Assembly (NCBI GenBank): GCA_950295325.1
Contig: OX485807.1
Location: 6,080,501 to 6,140,500, forward strand
Direction: 5' to 3'
Length of the DNA stretch: 60,000 bases
From: Polytrichum commune
Lineage: Eukaryota; Streptophyta; Polytrichopsida; Polytrichales; Polytrichaceae
Each line of letters starts with the position of its first letter. Position 1 is the first letter of the stretch. The notes beneath the pieces are model-generated. The model saw only the letters and a program-made list of their open reading frames with translations. It did not search any database and had not been told where the DNA came from. Shown here in pieces: positions 58,385-60,000 of the stretch. The translations under genes were made by a program, and so were the position numbers.

Positions 58385-60000
58385 TCCTTTTTTTTCATCC
58401 AACAAGGTCTCTTCTCAGAATTTGTTTTTTTAGTTAAGAAATCCTTTCAAGATTGGGAAATAATAAGAAAATTTCAAATTTACTCTTGCTTGATTGAAAT
58501 GAGGTTAGTTTCTTTTTTTTCCAAAAATAAATAATTGGCTAAAATCAGGAGAGGAAATAATTTAGGGAAAATAGACATGTGAGAAAATGAAGTTGAATCT
58601 TTCATATCCGGCTATGGGCAGATGTGCCCTTATGGCCGAACTACCAACCTCCTCTTCCATATATCTTAGTGTAGGCCACAGTCCACAATCAATCAATATA
58701 GACTCAAGAAAACGACATGAATTAAGCATCCCTTTCAAGAAGAGAGTGGATTTTTTTTAATGATTGAACTATTCAAACACCATCGTCCAAGTGAATTAAT
58801 TGAGTGTGAAGCCCTCATTTTCTGAGTGATCATCTTTTATGAGTATTGGAAGGTTGTGACAATTTGTTATATCCAAAATAAATTTGGATTCTCATTCAGA
58901 CGTTCCTTTTGTGCTAGTCATCTACAATGCCTTAATGATTATTACGATTACATGTTCCACAATGGGGGGGTTCGCAACAACACCAAATGATTGAAATCAA
59001 CACCAACCCCATTTTTTGTGGGAAATGAGGCCCCAAAAAAATCTAGATGGAATGCAGGGTACATGAGTCAACACCTTTGCGCATTGCCTTGTGCCATGCT
59101 TGCATAATATATGTGCATCCCACATCCCCTACAATGTCGCGAGCTTGTATTTATCTCGATTTCATAAGCATCTTTGCGCAATGGTACATGTCATGAGTCA
59201 CTAGACATGGCTTACCAATGTGTTGCTAATGAGGTCATGAAAATACCCATTGCTAAGAATTCTGTTGTTGTCATGCTAGTCATGAAACAATTCATGACAA
59301 ACTACCTTTTGAATCTCCATCTAGCAATGAAGGCCACCACCTCACAGGTTCATTATTAGAGATGCTTATGGATAAATTTAGCACTCTTACTTGTCCAAAT
59401 TGTTGAAACTTTGTGGGCCAAAGCATGGTAATGAACAAGAAAAGTGGTCCATCCTTCAACTCTAATACAATTTTCATATATAGTAAGGGAAATACGCTCA
59501 ATTCCAAATATCATATTGAGACCATGGAGCCCTCCAATGGGATTGAACCATATATACTATAAAAATTGTGCTTCATCAACATTGTGGAGGTACGTATAAG
59601 TAGATCCTAAACTAAATGATGGATTTGAGCTAAAACCTACTTTATTTCAAAAAATATATGATTTGTTTGTATAATTAAAGTATTTGGCAAAATCATGTTT
59701 TTGTTGTTGTTGGAGCTACCCTATTGCATGTCTCAACAATTGATATGGCGATTGAATTCCTCCATTCGGAATTGTTGCAGATGGTTCATGGACATTCGGG
59801 ATGCAGTGCTAGGATCTTGTCGTGAAGGAAATCAATTGGTCTTTTGTGGGAGCATTATGTGTGCGAACTCCTTGGCTACCCTAAATATTGCGCTTTGAAA
59901 GCCACAAAGATCACGCCCCTTATAATTCGGACCTTGTTGGAAATAATTTTTGAGACTTGGTAAAAGATGGCCTTGATTGGAACTACGACAACAGGGGGCA
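58385..60000. other. No gene recognised
   Basis: Short open frames (for example 59174-59359 and 59695-59898) are mildly coding-like but have no recognised domain. Possibly further transposon debris running past the window edge. Confidence 0.4.

Overview
The window looks like nuclear DNA of a land plant with a large, repeat-rich genome. The evidence is two spliced genes encoding WRC-domain proteins (a plant-type C3H zinc finger), an intron-containing plant-type elongator tRNA-Met gene, and decayed plant-type transposons: a LINE with RNase H, Ty1/copia, a Mutator-like element, and pogo-like and Harbinger-like MITEs. The sequence alone does not separate a fern, lycophyte or bryophyte from a gymnosperm. 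There is no bacterial-style gene organisation, no CRISPR array and no rRNA.

Only three loci look intact. Two are minus-strand paralogues: gene A (CDS 14041-17633, four exons, 508 aa) and gene B (CDS 31007-34459, four exons, 484 aa). They share the start motif M-K/R-IRKRQ, a compact winged-helix-like domain, a WRC-type C-x9-C-x10-C-x2-H finger, a C-terminal QKRK-x-LSLL tail, three introns of similar size and identical splice phases. They look like a tandem or segmental duplication about 17 kb apart and are probably nuclear regulators. The third locus is tRNA-Met(CAU) at 27157-27242 on the minus strand, at the edge of a degenerate tandem array that contains a second tRNA-like fragment.

Layout: 1-2.1 kb holds old dispersed repeats. 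3.0-3.6 kb is a CCCATGCCCA-type minisatellite around a coding-like fragment. 3.66-6.29 kb is a dead LINE (reverse transcriptase, RNase H, Cys-rich tail). 6.47-7.89 kb is a dead copia fragment. 9.3-10.3 kb holds dispersed family R1 with a Harbinger-like MITE inside one copy. 11.6-11.9 kb is a long hairpin. 12.7-22.1 kb contains gene A and three copies of a short foldback element with 8-10 bp target duplications. 25.9-27.2 kb contains a 63-bp minisatellite and the tRNA locus. 31-35 kb is gene B. 36.4-39.7 kb holds R1 and other repeats. 40.36-41.71 kb holds a pogo-like MITE and two nested Harbinger-like MITEs. 46.4-47.7 kb is a roughly 560-bp tandem repeat with internal foldbacks. 48.2-49.4 kb holds repeat family D. 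50.8-56.9 kb is a shattered Mutator-like transposase invaded by two satellites. 57.1-58.4 kb holds two more satellites.

I did not find a clear new multi-gene system. The most informative signals are the paralogous WRC gene pair, the long hairpin at 11.6 kb, the foldback family, the nested MITEs and the tRNA-linked repeat array. Exon borders were placed by hand from splice motifs and reading phase. Repeat family names (R1, D, E) are mine.
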